The notes under the pieces are model-generated. The model saw nothing but the letters and a program-made list of their open reading frames with translations. It was not told the DNA's origin and made no database searches. From positions 22,501-86,500 of the forward strand of contig JAVYIG010000864.1 in the NCBI GenBank assembly GCA_035222895.1: DNA of 64,000 nucleotides. The letters run 5' to 3'. Source of the stretch: Strongylocentrotus droebachiensis. Lineage: Eukaryota > Echinodermata > Echinoidea > Camarodonta > Strongylocentrotidae. Shown one piece after another: positions 1-13,330 of the stretch. The translations under genes were made by a program, and so were the position numbers. Numbering within the stretch: position 1 is the first letter of the stretch; every line of letters begins with the position of its first letter.

Positions 1-372
1 AATGCTGCAAAAAAGCCGGCTGCTTTTCCAGCAAAAATATATTGTGGAGTTAGGCTGTTTTAAGACAATTTCGTTAATAAGATGGAGAAAGGAGAAGAAA
101 AAACACTGGATTATATGGATTTATTGTTTCTTGTTTAGTGTTCTAAAACCTAGTGGTATGACAAAGGTTTAGAAATTATCAAGTACCGTTTCTTGACGGT
201 ATTCTTTTTAATTTAACTGCTGTATAATATGTCTCATAATATACCTTTTGTTGATGAGGAAAAATCAACTCAATCATACGATTTTTTCAACATCGAGATG
301 ATTATATGAATAATCATGGATGCCATTTGTACTTTTCGTGATGATATCAGAAGCTAATAAAAGGTACATTAA

Positions 373-568
373 AGACCGTCACCACTACTGGGTCAGAAGG
401 GATTAGACCACACAGAGAGCCATCGAGGTCACTGTGACAGGTGGCTATCTCATTAACTCAGCTCTCATTTAACATAAGAAAAAGAGGATCATGGGGGACC
501 AACAGGCACCGATTGGGGAAGTTTTCTATATAGAGGGAGCAAGTAGCTACAAGTATGGCAGTGTGCCT
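373..568 (+). mobile_element. 196-bp TTAA-flanked MITE-like element, copy 1
   Basis: A 196-bp segment lies between two TTAA tetranucleotides (369-372 and 569-572), as expected for a TTAA target-site duplication. Its ends, read inward, are AAGACCGTCACC and AAGGCACACTGCC, so the terminal inverted repeat is short and imperfect. A nearly identical copy of exactly the same length sits in reverse orientation at 32786-32981. It has no coding capacity. TTAA targets are typical of piggyBac-type transposases, so a non-autonomous relative is likely. Confidence 0.75.
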
Positions 569-848
569 TTAAAGCTTTAACTTCAAGATAACAGGCATAT
601 TCAATCAAAATTCAAGCAAAATCAATGGCATAATATTATCTGGGTTACATAACATTTCCAACAGGGAAATCAGCAGCTCGCCTTAACGGCGCCCCCAAGC
701 AGCCAAACAAATTATAGCTTCTGTTTTATTGCTAGTGACGTCACAGTCTTGCCTAAATCTAACAAAAAGTGCTTTCTACACACGACAATTATCATTATTA
801 TTATTACAATCATTATTTTTAGCTGCCTTTAAATCATCACTGTATCAT

Positions 849-1127
849 TCAATAGGCAATTTTCGTGATGTAACCAAATTTAATGCATAAGTCTTTGTGA
901 AGTGCCTCAATACAAATTATTTCATTCACCTGATAAGAATAATGGAATTCCAATGGACAGAATCCGAACTGCCAGGTAGGACAAGCATTATGGCTTGACC
1001 TACCTAGCAACATTCTGAATATTAAAATTCTATTATTTTTATCAGGCGAATGAAATAAATTTTTTTGAGGCACTTCACAAAGACTAATGCATTAAATGTG
1101 TTTACATTACGAAAATGGCCTATTGAT
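849..1127. mobile_element. Foldback (hairpin) MITE-like element
   Basis: Two arms of about 100 bp (roughly 849-950 and 1026-1127) are near-perfect reverse complements, beginning TCAATAGGC on both sides and separated by about 75 bp. Shared inner blocks include AGTCTTTGTGAAGTGCCTCA. No protein is encoded. The class is unknown because no clear target duplication is visible. Confidence 0.7.
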
Positions 1128-1808
1128 TTCTATAATAATTACTATCGTTAATGATAGTTACGTAAAATACCACGACATTTCAACACGAATAACAATAAAA
1201 TGAAATAAATCAAACATACACTGTAGCTCCTTCGATGATTCCATTTCAATACTAAATATGTTCAACATAATATAGAATGAAATAAAAAATAATAAAATGT
1301 TCATACAATTTTCCCATTACCCCGTAATATAGTTAAAGCGAATAAAAGAACATTATAGTCATGATAACAACAGCTCACGAGATAGTAATACCGCTAATTA
1401 TAAGCAAAGGCTTTTGTTTTAGTTTCCAAGGTGATTATAATTTATGTGTTTTATGTACAAGGAAGAAACAGTGTAAAATAACATGAAATTTCAGTAAAGT
1501 AGCTGTATTTCAACGCCATTAATACTGTCAATATAACTCTACTACAGAGTATGTCAAACAAGGACTTGTGACAATTGCTCTGGGCTTGATTTCGCCAAAA
1601 CTACTGTTATGGTTTCAATTTTGTTTTAGGTTAGGTTCAGAGTTTGGTATAATGTGTGAAGTTAACAAACAGGTCGATCTAGGATAGTCAACGTGGAACA
1701 TTTGCCTTCGGTATAATTTTGTATATTCATGCTCTTTTTGTGATTTGAAAATAAAATCAGAGATTGCTGGTCCTATCATACGAATGATACGAATCTATAA
1801 CAGAATAT

Positions 1809-1975
1809 AGGTGTAGTGATTCCTTCATTTGTCTCTCAAATCAAAAGCTAAATTAGGGTTCGAATCGCATCTCCGCCCTAAAGTCCTTTGGCAAGACATT
1901 TGCCCCTGTCCATCCAGGTGTAGATGGGTCCCTGTTACGCTTGGGCGCTACACAATTATCATTGGCGGTTCGGCG
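1809..1975 (+). mobile_element. tRNA-derived SINE, copy A
   Basis: A degenerate RNA polymerase III B box, GGTTCGAATCG (1857-1867), follows a tRNA-like head. The body segment TTTGGCAAGACATTTGCC and the following CATCCAGGTGTA are shared with the copy near 63.3 kb. The A box is decayed, so it is a fossil copy. The exact ends are uncertain. Confidence 0.6.
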
Positions 1976-2556
1976 ATGTCTCCGTATAATGCCAATTGTA
2001 AGCGAAAAGATTGTCATCGTGTGACGGACATGACTTGTGCGCTATTATCGTTCTTATGAAAAATAGAAAAACGCTCAAAAATGTTACTAGATGCAATGTC
2101 AATGCCCTATTGTTTGGCATATGGAGTTCAAATTCGGATTATATAAACTGCCATTGTCATGTTCGTATTTCGCATGTTTCAATATTATGACCTACAAAGC
2201 TATTGAAATTTCCTTGATTCAAGGTGATTTGTAGATAGTTGCCATGGATTTTCGAAGTATGGTTTCATTACCAAAACTGAACTTTAACCTTCATGACCGA
2301 TTGAAAATCGCGATTATTTTTTTTTCGCTTAAGAGTATAGGTAACGCTAGTACTTTTTGTTGCGACACCATGTACATTTGAGATACTCGACCCCTCCATG
2401 CCTACATGTGCATCTGTCTCAAAGCTTTTCATCTTTGACACGGCCATACGGAAAATCTCTAAAATAAATCTTCATTTGAATAATCGTCCATAATAAGTGC
2501 CTCATCCATGGACCAAATGGAAATTGTCTTGATCATAACACCTCTTTCTCTCTTTA

Positions 2557-2578
2557 CCCCCCCCCCCCCCCCCCCCCC
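2557..2578 (+). repeat. Poly-C run (22 bases)
   Basis: Uninterrupted C run after a CT-rich stretch. Its length is likely to be variable or mis-sequenced. Confidence 0.9.
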
Positions 2579-3539
2579 TCCTCTCGCTTTCTCTTTCCCC
2601 TTTGTAGTACTGTTTTCATCCCCCTTGTCGCGTTGTGACTAGCGGTGATTAGACCGGCATCACCCGGGCTCGACTCGGCCGGGACTTAGGCGCGACTTTG
2701 GGTGGCAATCTCCCTGCCGTGTAATTCAATAACCGATTCCATTTGGGGAGATCAACGCGAGAAAGCTGGCGGGATTTTCCTCGGCTAAAAAACAGAAAAA
2801 AATCACTAACCAAAGGAAGAAGTCTCTCCCTTGCGCTCCTGCTTACAGTGTCAACAGCTAGTTAAATCGTGATCCCCCTCACTTTTTATGAGATGATGTT
2901 CTTCTGCGGAACTGTAACACTTGTTTTCTTCTTTGTCATCTCTATTTAGTACAACACTGGATGGAATCTGCATGGAAAGAAATGGATATATAAATATACC
3001 TTTCATAGGATGGATTGGTCAGACAAAAAATGGTGGCTTAGTGATTCATTCCACTTAGCTCGCATGACTGCAAACGTTTCACGCCATGGAATTAAAGATA
3101 ACTCAACACTCAAATTCCATGGATATTGTAGGGGAAATATACAAAACACGAGATAGTTGTGGATTTGTTAAAGGCCATTTAGAGTAATGTCAGGGGAAAA
3201 CAGTTTGACCATATTCATCTGTTGGATAGAGATAAGTAAGAAGTTTCCTTGAATTTTTAAATGATACAGGTTATTGACAGAATTGGGAAACAAAAGGGAT
3301 TACAAAAAGAAGGATCTAGGAGCAAGGATCTAGATTACTTTAAAACAAAAATGCTTCGTCTATTAAAGTATTACCTATGTAAGGAAAAAAGAATATTGTG
3401 TTAGTAACCTGCTATTCATGAGCTAAAACGATATCACCGGAATTCGACATTTTGCTGAAAAGGAAACTTGACGACTGTCTTGACACTCTTTAAAACGTGA
3501 ATTTGTACACTTTGTTTTACCACAAAACGTTGATTAACT

Positions 3540-3543
<4 letters not shown>

Positions 3544-3570
<27 letters not shown>

Positions 3571-3586
3571 GGGGGGGGGGGGGGGG
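3544..3586 (+). repeat. Poly-T/poly-G junction (27 T then 16 G)
   Basis: Two homopolymers in direct contact. Assembly error is possible. Confidence 0.9.
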
Positions 3587-3775
3587 TGCAAATCTTACTC
3601 TTAATTAAACTTCTTTTGCTTTCTTTTTTCTTCAAGAATCTTACAAGATACTTTTCATGGTTAATTTTGTGTAGATAGCACCGAAATGTATTGTTAGCTC
3701 TATACAGATTATGATATTAACATGTATAGGCAACTAAGATAAATTGCTCCTATCTATTTTCAACTGAAATATTAT

Positions 3776-3809
3776 GGAGAGAGAGAGAGAGAGAGAGGGG
3801 GGGGGGTCG

Positions 3810-3845
<36 letters not shown>

Positions 3846-3918
3846 GGGAGGGGTCGGAGAGAAGGGTAAGGTAAGGAGGGGAGGTAGAACGGGGAGGGGG
3901 GGGGGGGGGTAAGGGCTA
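3776..3918 (+). repeat. GA microsatellite with G runs
   Basis: GA dinucleotides alternate with runs of G (GGGGAGGGGTCGG). Purely purine on the plus strand. Confidence 0.9.
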
Positions 3919-4576
3919 AGTGGGATAGACAAGCTGTTAATTTGTAAAGTATAATGTTCTTAAATTTTGTTCTGTTTTGCTCGAAATGTATCAAGTGTAA
4001 GAATGTCTACTTTTAAGGTTTGGATTCGATCGCCCTGGTGGAACCATCGATAAGATAATAAGCGGTCCAGAAGCAGGGCTGTAGAAGCTCTAAGGATCCC
4101 CTTTAATCGTTGTACCGAAAAGTTCGGCAAACAAATATTAGAAAATACAATAACAAACTGTCATTCGCTTTTATTTGTTACTTGGAAGTGGGAAACGTTA
4201 TTTAAAAGAGATACCATAATCGTGGTCAGATAACCAGCCTCTTTTCCAAATTCTAGGGATTTTGCTGCAACTCACTTTACAAGACAATAAAGCTTACATC
4301 GTGTAGAATGACCATCCTGAGAGAAAACACGATATTTTAATTTCTGAGAGATCAGTCGTCATTGATACTCTTGTAAGATACATCACAATACGTAGGGCTT
4401 ATAAAGCCATCAAATAGAGTATTACTAGGACGCCATCATCGGCTTGAATGAAACCCAACAGACTTGTTTGGAGAATTCGTTTACACGCCTACATAATCTC
4501 ACCGGTCTTCAAGATATATCGGAAACACCGCGGAGAAAATACAGGCTTACGTATATCTAGATGTGGCGTAGATACA

Positions 4577-4704
4577 GGAGGGGGGGGGGGGGGGGGCAAG
4601 GGCACGTTGATATATAAGGAATATTATTTTAAAAAACGCCCGCAACCCCCCCCCCCAAAAAAAAAAAAAGGAGAGAGAGATGGAGAGAAAGAAAGAGAGA
4701 GGGG
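4577..4704 (+). repeat. Poly-G, then poly-C/poly-A and GA tract
   Basis: G run at 4577-4596, C run at 4646-4656, A run at 4657-4669, and GA-rich to 4704. Confidence 0.85.
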
Positions 4705-5342
4705 GAGCTGGCAACGTTAAGAAAGGTATATTACAACTCATCCTACACTTCTTCACTCGATAATTTCTTCTCTCTCATGTTATCAACCTTATATTGTCAG
4801 TGACCCTCTCCCTCATGATACTAGTGCCCCCTAAATGGCTACATACATGCATGCACAACTTTAAGAGGGCTTATGACACAAGCAAAAAGACAAGATGACA
4901 CAGTTACCCGAAGGGAGGGATACATAGAGGTGAGGCAACACAAAGTTTCTTGATATGTCCAAACCTTTATTAAAAGTTATAGGTTCTGAGGAATAAAGCG
5001 CCTTCTTGACCAAATAGTGAAAACAAAAAAGAAGCAATATAAGAGAACAAGAAGGGAAGGAAGAATGGGATTTCAACATAAAACAAAAATACAAAATGAT
5101 AACATCAACAAACTAAATTCCTCATTCATGTTATTGTCAGACATATAAATTCTGACTAGGTTTAGAATATATATCGACACGTTCACACATTAGGAATGCT
5201 ACTGGTTACATAATTCTAAAAAAGTAGTGACTGTTTGAAATAAATGATTTTTTGGTTAAAAGGAAGACATATATCCAGGTAGAGTGAATGGTATATATCA
5301 TGTATGTATGATAAAACGAGAGAGTTGAATGTCGATATAGGT

Positions 5343-5351
5343 AAGAGAGAA

Positions 5352-5399
<48 letters not shown>

Positions 5400-5470
5400 A
5401 CACACACACACATACACAGAGAGATATACAGAGGGACAGACAGACATAAAGACACACATATAGAAAGAGA
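5343..5470 (+). repeat. GA then CA microsatellite
   Basis: GA dinucleotides pass directly into CA dinucleotides near 5396, with degenerate CAGACA units after. Confidence 0.88.
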
Positions 5471-5819
5471 GGGACAATTTTTTTAAAACCTTATTATACT
5501 GCTTAAAAAAGGTACTTGAAATTGATGAAAGCAATTATTGATATACGGGAAAGTGTTGATTTTTCAATCGCAGTTTTAATTCCTCGAAATATCTATTTCA
5601 GTAAATATTTTATTATGCTCCCGCAAATATAAAATGTCGGGGCCATTTGCTTTCAAAATTCTCCAGAATATGGATACGAATTTAAGTTAGTTCTCTGGCC
5701 ATTGTCCTCATGACTGAATTATAACTTGGAAATTCAAAGCGAAAACCGATCGTCTTATTTTATTTTTGCTGCAACATAATACTCTTTTTTCAGGCAGCGG
5801 TCACTTTTTTAATCATTAA

Positions 5820-6164
5820 AGCCCCTTTGGAGCGTGTTTTGGAGCCCTGACAATTTGATAGCAAAATTTCAATTTAATTGTATCATAATGTGAAAGAGGA
5901 TGTTATTCAAAACACATTTCTGCAAGGATTTTTTAAAAACAAATGTCGAATATTGATAAAACAATATAACATTTAGGTTTTCCGCGTACAGCAAAAAATA
6001 CCAAATAATGTATTCAATATTTTTCTTTAAACACTTTGTTTGGGGGATATCTTTGCAGAAGTGTGTCTTAAATGACCTAGTCTGTCACATTATGATACAA
6101 TTTAAGTGGAATTTTGACATCACACTTTTGGCGAACGTGGGGCACCCAACACTTTAGAGGGGCT
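5820..6164. mobile_element. TTAA-flanked foldback MITE with long inverted repeats
   Basis: Bounded by TTAA at 5816-5819 and 6165-6168. Both ends read AGCCCCT inward, and the inverted similarity continues for over 100 bp per arm, including TTGTATCATAATGTGA in both. The element is 345 bp and non-coding. Confidence 0.72.
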
Positions 6165-6168
6165 TTAA

Positions 6169-8349
6169 GCCACACAGATCGTTAGATTGCTAGCACAGTA
6201 ATCGAAGCTAGCAAGGTTTATACACATTGTACCTGTATATATTTCACATCTACTTGAATGACGGATTTTAGTTCAGGTAATGATGGAAAAAATGTCATCA
6301 CGCTATTTACTATATTTTAAACAGAGCATCTAAAAACAAACAAACGAATGAGGTGAAAATATTATTAGTATGATAGCCGAAAGTAATAGTTTAAGGCTGA
6401 GAATCGGTACAAGAGTGGACTAAAATAAAACGACAGATTGAAAGAAATTCTATAAAGAATGACAAGATCGGACAAAGAAGAATAACTCTCATGAGAAAGA
6501 GGGGACCAAGAAGGAGGGCAATACGAAGAAAAGGAAAACAGAGAATAAATAATGCGACGAGAAGAAAACTAATTCAAGTACAAAGAATGAAGAAAAACAG
6601 TTTCACCATGTAAATCACCATACTGTTTATAGCATGTTTAAATATAAAGAAAGACTTTTAAAAACTTAATTGGGTAAGCATAGGAAAGAGTTTTGTTTTC
6701 TATTTTGTATTCAATCGTCTATTCCACTGCAGCATGACTGGCTCCTATTGCTAATAAACTCCATCACTTTGTTCTCACTATTCAGTGATCAGACTGTACC
6801 ACAGCACTGCGCCTGAAGTACTGGCCGAAGTGATCAAGACCAGACGTCTGGACTACTTGGTGGAGTAAGGCAACCTATCGCCACTTGAAGCGAAAGACTT
6901 TCTTCTCGGGCCCCTTTGTTGATTAAAAACAGTTATATATTTTTACCTCGCCCAAAACATCTTGACTTTTGAGTCATGCGACCATTATACTGGTATGCGA
7001 ACACTCAATTACCAGCGATTATCTCCCATAAAACGGTTCGTTTTAATTCGCGATCCTTTTATTTCCTATTGTTGACGTTAAAGCACTGTGGCGGATCGCA
7101 GACGTGGGCAATTGTTGACCTGTTTGCAGGCGACACCAAACAGTGGACCACCGTGTAAGACGGTGATTATACCTCGCCTCCGATACGCACCAACGATTGC
7201 CTGGTAAACAACGTAATTTTACAAAATCAATATCAAGTAGTCACTGAAAAGCTGTAAAGCCTGATATAAAGGATTGCAGGTGGTTTGATTGGCGATTATC
7301 GATACCTGCCGCCAGAGTGTAATTCAATCACCGATCGCTGAAAAGAGATGCCCACTTTGCGCGTTTTTATCGTCGTATCATTACGTGCCAAATTGATTCC
7401 ATATAATTGAGGGTTTTCAAATCTGCCCACGTCTTTATCGAGGAAAATGGAACTTTTTCATTTCTCCCTTCCAAATTAGGCTCTTCAGTTTAAATCGGGC
7501 CTAGTTAACGGAGCCAGTTTACTCCTGAACAGACGATTTCAAGGGGTCGTATACGTGGAAACTACCCACTACACAAAACATGTTATTGGGACTAACATGC
7601 AAACAGGCGAACAATTTTATGTAAACAGATATTTCGTTTTCGAACAGAACTGTAAAAATGCCCCAATTACCTACAACCCATTGTTGTCTTGCTTCATACT
7701 TCAAATTCGTTTTGTTCTTGCTGTAATCAAACGAAATTCCTCCCCCACGAAAACAACTTAGTTGATGAATTTCTCAAAAAGTCAAAACAAATTAATTATA
7801 TGAGTCTCAAAATTGCCGGCGGGGAATGTTTGCTTTCAGAAGAGAATCTGTAGCAAACGTTGTGTCATGATAAAATCTTCTTCCATTTTTTGTCATCTTT
7901 TGTGTGTATAAAACGCTACATATTTGGCTTTTGAAAGAGAAAAGTCTCACATTTTATATTTCATATTCAAACCCGAACAGCTCATTTCATTGATACCTAG
8001 TAGAGTTTTAAATACCACATCCAATAAGGTGGATCCATGGTACAAACAATATAATAATTCTAAAAATAACAAAAATCAAAGCCGTAGACTTTGCCACTTT
8101 AATTTGTGATTTCTCTGTTCATTACTTTTTTGGGGGAAAGGAAATTCTGGATTGTCTTTCATTAGTTATTGTGTAAAATAGGGCGAACATCGAGTGTTTA
8201 TTAAAAAGACTGGATGCTTCCCCTACCAACACTGCGTTTAAGGCACATGATATGGATGGTAAAAGATTCTATATCTTAATATGCAAAATAATTTTCTTTA
8301 TCCAGGCCTGTCCAATGACGTTATCGTGTTCACTACATTCTTACTAATG
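6169..8349. other. 3' flanking stretch without recognised gene
   Basis: Non-coding sequence between a foldback element and the CAT/CAC array. The patch at about 6960-7480 is less AT-rich and holds the 19-base near-match to 2719-2737 described in the findings (7317-7335). Open frames of about 60 codons here look random. Confidence 0.4.
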
Positions 8350-9221
8350 TCATCATTATCACTGTCGCGTTAATGTCGTCGTGCCGTAATCGTCATGGTC
8401 GTCGACATAATTACTGGTGTCTTTCTCAGCATAAATCCTTCAACCAGAAATATGACATTCATCATCATAATTATTATCAGTATCATATTTATCAGCATCA
8501 TCATCAAAATTATCAGCATCATCATCATCATCATCATCAACATATTTTCATCACCATCACCCCCGTCATCATCATGACCACCAACACCGTCATCATCATC
8601 AACAACAACATTATAAAGATCATCATCCTTATCGTCGTCAACATCATCTTCATCACCACCACCACCATCATACTCATCATCACCGTCATCATCATCATCA
8701 TCTTCATCACCACCACCACCATCATACTCATCATCACCGTCATCATCATCATCATCATCATCACCATCATCATCACCATCATCATCAAAATAAGTAGCAT
8801 CGTTGTCATTATAGCGATACCCATCACCGGACAGTATAACAACGGCCACCTTCATCAACACAAGCAACTATTTGCTTCTCTCCTCCACCTCCTTCTCCTT
8901 CTCCTCCTCCTCATCATAATTATCATCATCACTGTTATTATTACCAAAAATGACAACACCATCATCTTTACCATTATTGCCATGATCACTACCATCGCTC
9001 CATGGTTGGTATATTTTCAGCACATCCACATCATCATCATGATCAGTATCATCATCGTCGTCACCATTATCTTTATCATTATCGTACCATCGTCATCATC
9101 ATCATAAGTTTTCCTTTCAATCGACACCACAACCACCACCGCTACCATCACCACCACCGCTACCATCACCACCACCGCTACAATCACCACCACCGCTACC
9201 ATCACTACCACCGCTACCACC

Positions 9222-9252
<31 letters not shown>

Positions 9253-10235
9253 CTATCATTTCCATGACCATTATCAACAATATGGTAGACGTCGTTAGTG
9301 TCATTATCATTACCGTCCTAAAAACATCACCATCATCATCACCATACCTACCACCATCATTACTATGATCATCACCGCCGTCATTGTCATTATCATCATC
9401 ATCACCATCATCATCACCATCATTACTATCATCATCACCATCATCATCATCATCGTGATCACCATCATCATTGTCATTATCATCATTACCATCATCATCA
9501 CTATCATTACTTTCATCATCACTATCATCATCGTCATCATCACCATCACCACCATCACCATCACCACCATCACTATCATCATCATCACCCTCATTATCAC
9601 CATCATCACCATCACCACCATCATCACCATCATCACCATCATCACCATCATCATCATCATTACCATCATCATCATCGCCATCATCACCATCATCATCATC
9701 ATCACCATCATCACCATCATCATCACTATCATTACTTTCATCATCACCATCATCATCGTCATCATCACCATCACCACCATCACCATCACCACCATCACCA
9801 TCATCATCATCACCCTCATTATCACCATCATCACCATCACCACCATCATCACCATCATCACCATCATCACCATCATCATCATCATTACCATCATCATCAT
9901 CGCCATCATCACCATCATCATCATCATCACCATCATCACCATCATCACCATCATCACCATCATCACCATCATCACCATCATCACCATCGTCACCATCATC
10001 ACCATCATCACCATCATCACCATCATCATCATCATCACCATCATCACCATCATCACCATCATCATCATCATCACCATCATCACCATCATCATCATCATCA
10101 CCATCATCACCATCATCACCATCATCACCATCATCATCACCATCATCACCACCATCATCAAACCATCATCGTCACGATCCATTTCACCATCATCACCATC
10201 ACCATCACCATCATCATCGTCATCACAACCGTCAA
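8350..10235. repeat. CAT/CAC trinucleotide mega-array (about 1.9 kb)
   Basis: Nearly the whole span is made of CAT, CAC and CGT/ATT variants on the plus strand. It has higher-order structure: a 54-bp duplication (marker at 8646 and 8700), five 18-bp units with GCTAC at 9141, 9159, 9177, 9195 and 9213, and a 225-bp duplication (markers at 9501/9726 and 9588/9813). It translates into long His/Ser/Ile/Thr or Met/Val/Asp strings in several frames; none is likely to be a gene. Confidence 0.95.
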
Positions 10236-13200
10236 CTTCCTACTTCATAATACGATTTCTCACACTTCCTCCGCATACACATCATATCCTAAATATATAT
10301 CATCTCATGACTGAATATCTATGGAGAAGACAATAACGTTTATTCGTGTCATTTTATCTTTATTCTTATATCATGTGTATAAACATAGTTACAGTTTGAT
10401 ATCTTCTTTTCTTTAGTAGAATATTTACAATTACAATTCATGGCATTTCCCCCCTTAAATACTATACACCATCAATAAATCGTCGGAAACTCATATTCAC
10501 TGCAACAGTGTCCATATACACTCTATTTAAATCTAATTCTATCTCAAATGAAAATTCTAACCCCTCGGCCTGAGGGCTTTCACTTTGTCGAAACCTAAAT
10601 CAAGAATTTAAATATTTGGTGGATCAGAGAGCGATAACGAATTATATCTTATATAATAAATTACCAAAGACAGCACAGACACTATCAATAAGCATGTTAA
10701 ATTTACCAAATATAATACCGTGTTTAGGTTTGTTAGTAATACACGATCGCAAATATTTTCGAAAAAATATGCATACGGTAATTTCAATAGCCTTGTGCGG
10801 GTCACACTTTGAATAGTGCGAACATGACAATGAGCAATTACGTAACCCGAACGATATCCTATGGGATGTACAATATGGTTATGGAATTGCACCTGAGATG
10901 ATTTTTTGAATATAGTTGCGATCTTGTTGTATCTTTATATATAATATAGGTACAGATGAAAGAATGCTTGATGGTATAACAAAACGTAACGGTTTAAAGA
11001 TGTATTCATAAGTACAAAGAACACATACTAGATAATTAGAAAATTGCACAGCAGCCGTGTTATAGTGATATTAAAGTACATCTACTGATTAAATCAGCAA
11101 TATCGTTCCTCATTTTCCATTGAATAAGTTTTAAAGTAACTTGAGTCTTAAGATAAGGAATTTTCTGAGATTAATTTTCATTAACTTAAAAAATGAAGCA
11201 CACAAACGTGTCAATCAAATCGTTATTCTTTAGAACATGATACTAGCCTGCTATCCTGAATAGACAAGCCAAGTCGCAACTAATCCTTTAAGCGAAAATC
11301 GCAATAATTACCCCCAATTCAATCTCACTCTCGAAGATTCACGAGAAAGAAAAAAAAGACTTATACGATCAACAGAGAGAGTTTGCAGTTACCCTAATCT
11401 AAACGTCCACTCCTATTCAATCAAGCGGGTAAAACAAGAGTGAAAATTAAAACCGCTACATCAAGCCGTGGACAAGTGAATAAACTCTCTCTTTACTCTC
11501 ATTCTCTCAAGAATCCATGTAACAGCATCACCTAGCCTGTTATTTCTCTCCTATACACCTCCTTGTCTTTGGAGGACGAAATTACGCTTTTCTCCTTTCC
11601 GATTTCGAGAGCCCGTCGAGGAAATTAAATTTTTGTTACGTCTCCCGTACTTGAGATTGTATCTTGCTAAACCGCACGGGATTGGATGGCGGGCACGAAA
11701 AAATAACAGATTTTCGCAACAAATTGGATTCTACGTTTACGTGATGGCGAGCATGAGACGTGGTGATTTATCGCATGATATTTAATAGTTTTGTGACTCA
11801 ATTAAAAGAGGAGAGTTAGGGGGTTTCTGAGAGAAAAGAAAATACAGCGAACTGAAGGCGACAAACAGCGAAGGGATCGGATGACACGGTACATTTTAAA
11901 GATGGCGCATTTACGCGAATCTTTTGTTGCTCCTTGTTCGTGGAGAGTTAAGAAACCTCTTTGGTTCTTACAAAAATAGTTGTCGATTACAATACATTGA
12001 ACCATAGTCAAACAAATGAATTAGATGATTTTCTCTTAACATTTTTTTGTTTTGCTGTAATGGTAAGATATTTCTCTCCACACATTGCATAGTGCTTATA
12101 ACGTTGAGTTATAGTCTTTCTCTCTGGAAAAGGCGCTAAACATCACTGTCCCAATTTGAGACATAGCCAATTTAGATTATTTGACATGTTCAGAGAAGCA
12201 ACTATTCGTCTTTCCTTCTTTAGTACGGTAATTAGTATTTCAAGATAATCGCTGCTTCATGATAACAACGAAAGATAAATATAGCACTGCGTGTATTTCC
12301 ATTAGGGTTTTGTAATGTTAAAGAGACTTACGAAGAAAAAGGATATAAACGCATTTGCCAGTCTTGAAAAATACATGTCGAACAGGTATAACGATTAATG
12401 GTTTATAAACTCACCAACATTATAAGAATGGCTTGGAGAGAAATATCACAACCACAAATTCTTGCCCTTATGTCATTTTTTTTTTCTTCAATCGAACAAA
12501 GAATTCGTTTTGTATACTTTTGGCGGGTAGAAACATTTGGCAATAAAGAATGTTGATCTTTGGTCTTTTAACTTTAATTTTGGTTTGATATGAACGTGGG
12601 AGAAGATGGAGCAAAATCCATAATCTGTCCTCAATAATACTTCAAAAAATACTGCTCATATAAACCAAGTATCCCAATACGATGTTCACTATTCCAGCTG
12701 ATTCTATTCTTATCGTTATATAGAATCATGGTCAATTCATAACTATAGTTGATTTATTCAAAAAACGAATTTCATATACCTTGTTACTCTCAACATGATT
12801 CGCTTCCCACAATCTTTTTGAATAAGTTTATAGAATGCATTTTCAAAAGATTAATGGTGCCTTTAAAAGTGGTCCATCTTACTAGAAAACTACACATTCA
12901 TAATATAGGACTAACATCATGTTTAGCGACGAAAGCTCTGTCAGTTACGAGAGAGCCGGTTATCATATAATTTTATGGCCACCCATTATTATTTACCAAG
13001 GTGCCTCAAACCACACTCTCTAAATGCACACCAGTAAACACATTATGTATGTCACAGGAATGCAAATTTAAACAACATCCAATTGTGATGTGAATGATTA
13101 ATGTCTATCTGGTGACGATTTAGTCACAATAGTGAATGTTCACGATGTAGTATTATCTATTCAATGACCAGTAAACTTTGAAATAATTTGAGCTATTTAT

Positions 13201-13313
13201 AACTACCTAACTGTATATAACCCCGTAATCACGATAACCACCTCAAGGTAGCATCGGATGCTATGTTTGCATACAACAGCAATGGCGTAGTGCGGGTCGA
13301 CCCATTTGCGTTA

Positions 13314-13330
13314 GGGGGGGGGGGGGGGGG
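13314..13330 (+). repeat. Poly-G run
   Basis: Seventeen G in a row within G-rich sequence that continues as GGGGAGGTGGGGAGG near 13470. Confidence 0.85.

Noticed and set aside
9310-10182. Possible CRISPR-like regular repeat
   Set aside because: Units are contiguous low-complexity triplets without unique spacers, in eukaryotic DNA.
8370-10336. Long frames of up to 323 codons rich in Ile/Thr, Ser/Pro, His, Met or Asp
   Set aside because: All arise from the CAT/CAC array, with several frames and both strands open at once; no non-repetitive coding part.
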